Assembly (NCBI GenBank): GCA_008931825.1
Contig: QXVZ01033564.1
Coordinates: forward strand, 1 to 43,583
Direction: 5' to 3'
Length of the DNA stretch: 43,583 nucleotides
Origin: Phallusia fumigata
Lineage: Eukaryota; Chordata; Ascidiacea; Phlebobranchia; Ascidiidae
Below, piece by piece: positions 43,044 through 43,583 of this stretch (within the stretch, counting starts at the first letter, position 1; each line of letters starts with the position of its first letter). The position numbers were made by a program, and so were the translations under genes. The notes beneath the pieces are model-generated. The model did not search any database. It was not told where the DNA came from and worked only from the letters and a program-made list of their open reading frames with translations.

Positions 43044-43583
43044 TTGTCATTGCTCTGTCTATCAGTTGCTTTGAAACCCTATTTTGCCAGAACCAACCTT
43101 CTCATAACTACCTAGGGTTGCACTTTTGTAGCTAGCATCATACTAAAATAAATAAATTAATAAAAATGAATAATGAATGCCATTGTAACACACGACAATG
43201 ACAATAAATCTTAACAGTGACGTTGAAAAAGGTGTTGATGGTTGTTTTTAGAAAACTTTAAACACATTTGTTTGAAAAACATTATTGTCACAGGGATTTC
43301 TAATGTTAAAATGGGCAAAAATACTTGGCATATATCGAGTATGCAACTTCTTGTCCTAAATCACATAATGCTTACTAATAGTTGTTGCATCTCATGTAGG
43401 TTTTTGCTTCGCAGTCTAAAAATCTGAGTTATGTTTGTTTTAATATGGACTGTGTTGTTTATTTAAACCAGCGATCTTTAACTGTTTTTTTTAACCCATC
43501 AGCGTACTGATTACCAAACATTCCCTCAATTTTTGACTGGTTGTATTAGCAAATGATACACCTATCACATAAAACCTATGTTT

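Larger units (their letters stand above)
40030..43583. other. Region upstream of FAN1 to the window end; no gene supported
   Basis: The first 440 bases should hold the FAN1 promoter. Then come a 1.1 kb inverted-repeat element (40473-41588), a hAT-like MITE (41663-41867), and AT-rich unique sequence. A frame of 112 codons at 42233-42571 starts with GTG and has no recognisable family. Near 43470, CAGCGATCTTTAACTG resembles the left end of another hAT-like element running out of the window. Confidence 0.6.

Noticed and set aside
1..43583. tRNA, rRNA or CRISPR features
   Set aside because: I found no cloverleaf with matching A and B boxes, no rRNA-like sequence and no regularly spaced identical repeats; this is a eukaryotic locus.

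Overview
The window looks like nuclear DNA of a chordate invertebrate, most probably an ascidian tunicate. The evidence is AT-rich sequence, short introns, an immune NACHT-LRR gene, a full Ki-67-type gene, several large conserved genes that have lost all introns, and AG splice acceptors just upstream of many start codons with no visible donor (the pattern expected with spliced-leader trans-splicing). Species was not determined. Gene identities rest on recalled family motifs and on exon chains that stay in frame across GT-AG junctions; no search was run.

Layout. At the left edge is a possible two-exon mini-gene (201-488, weak). Three intronless minus-strand genes follow: LACTB2 (1618-2472), TBCK (3191-5770) and PICK1 (6304-7458). 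PICK1 is head-to-head with a 17-exon plus-strand gene, MKI67/Ki-67 (8833-19250), across a 1.4 kb spacer that holds a cluster of cell-cycle promoter motifs. MRPS26 (20166-21688, minus, 3 exons) is convergent with MKI67. From 21.7 to 24.6 kb lies a geneless stretch with GC-rich parts, repeats and hairpins, followed by a plus-strand NLR-like immune receptor (24657-29769, 8 exons, NACHT plus three exchangeable 162-bp LRR exons). A repeat-rich 4.6 kb desert (29.8-34.4 kb) separates it from the 13-exon minus-strand DNA-repair nuclease gene FAN1 (34357-40029). The last 3.5 kb holds mainly transposon-like sequence.

Mobile DNA is mostly short non-autonomous hAT-like elements. Three have perfect 8-bp target duplications (9743-10803, 12257-12516, 34933-35561) and one has a 7/8 duplication (30670-30948). 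One is nested inside an older repeat in the last FAN1 intron. There is also a 237-bp fold-back with two perfect 51-bp arms in MKI67 intron 11, a 1.1 kb element with about 64-bp terminal repeats (40473-41588) and several dispersed repeat families.

The genes have unrelated jobs: mitochondrial nuclease, mTOR-linked TBC protein, membrane-curving scaffold, mitotic chromosome coat, mitoribosome subunit, innate sensor and crosslink-repair nuclease. The best leads are the Ki-67 gene, whose repeat is compressed to about 22 residues instead of the about 120 of mammals; a FAN1 that lacks the UBZ finger but carries a SUMO-interacting-like motif; a 42-bp identical repeat with an IRF-like core, one copy just upstream of the NLR gene; and the run of three intronless genes.
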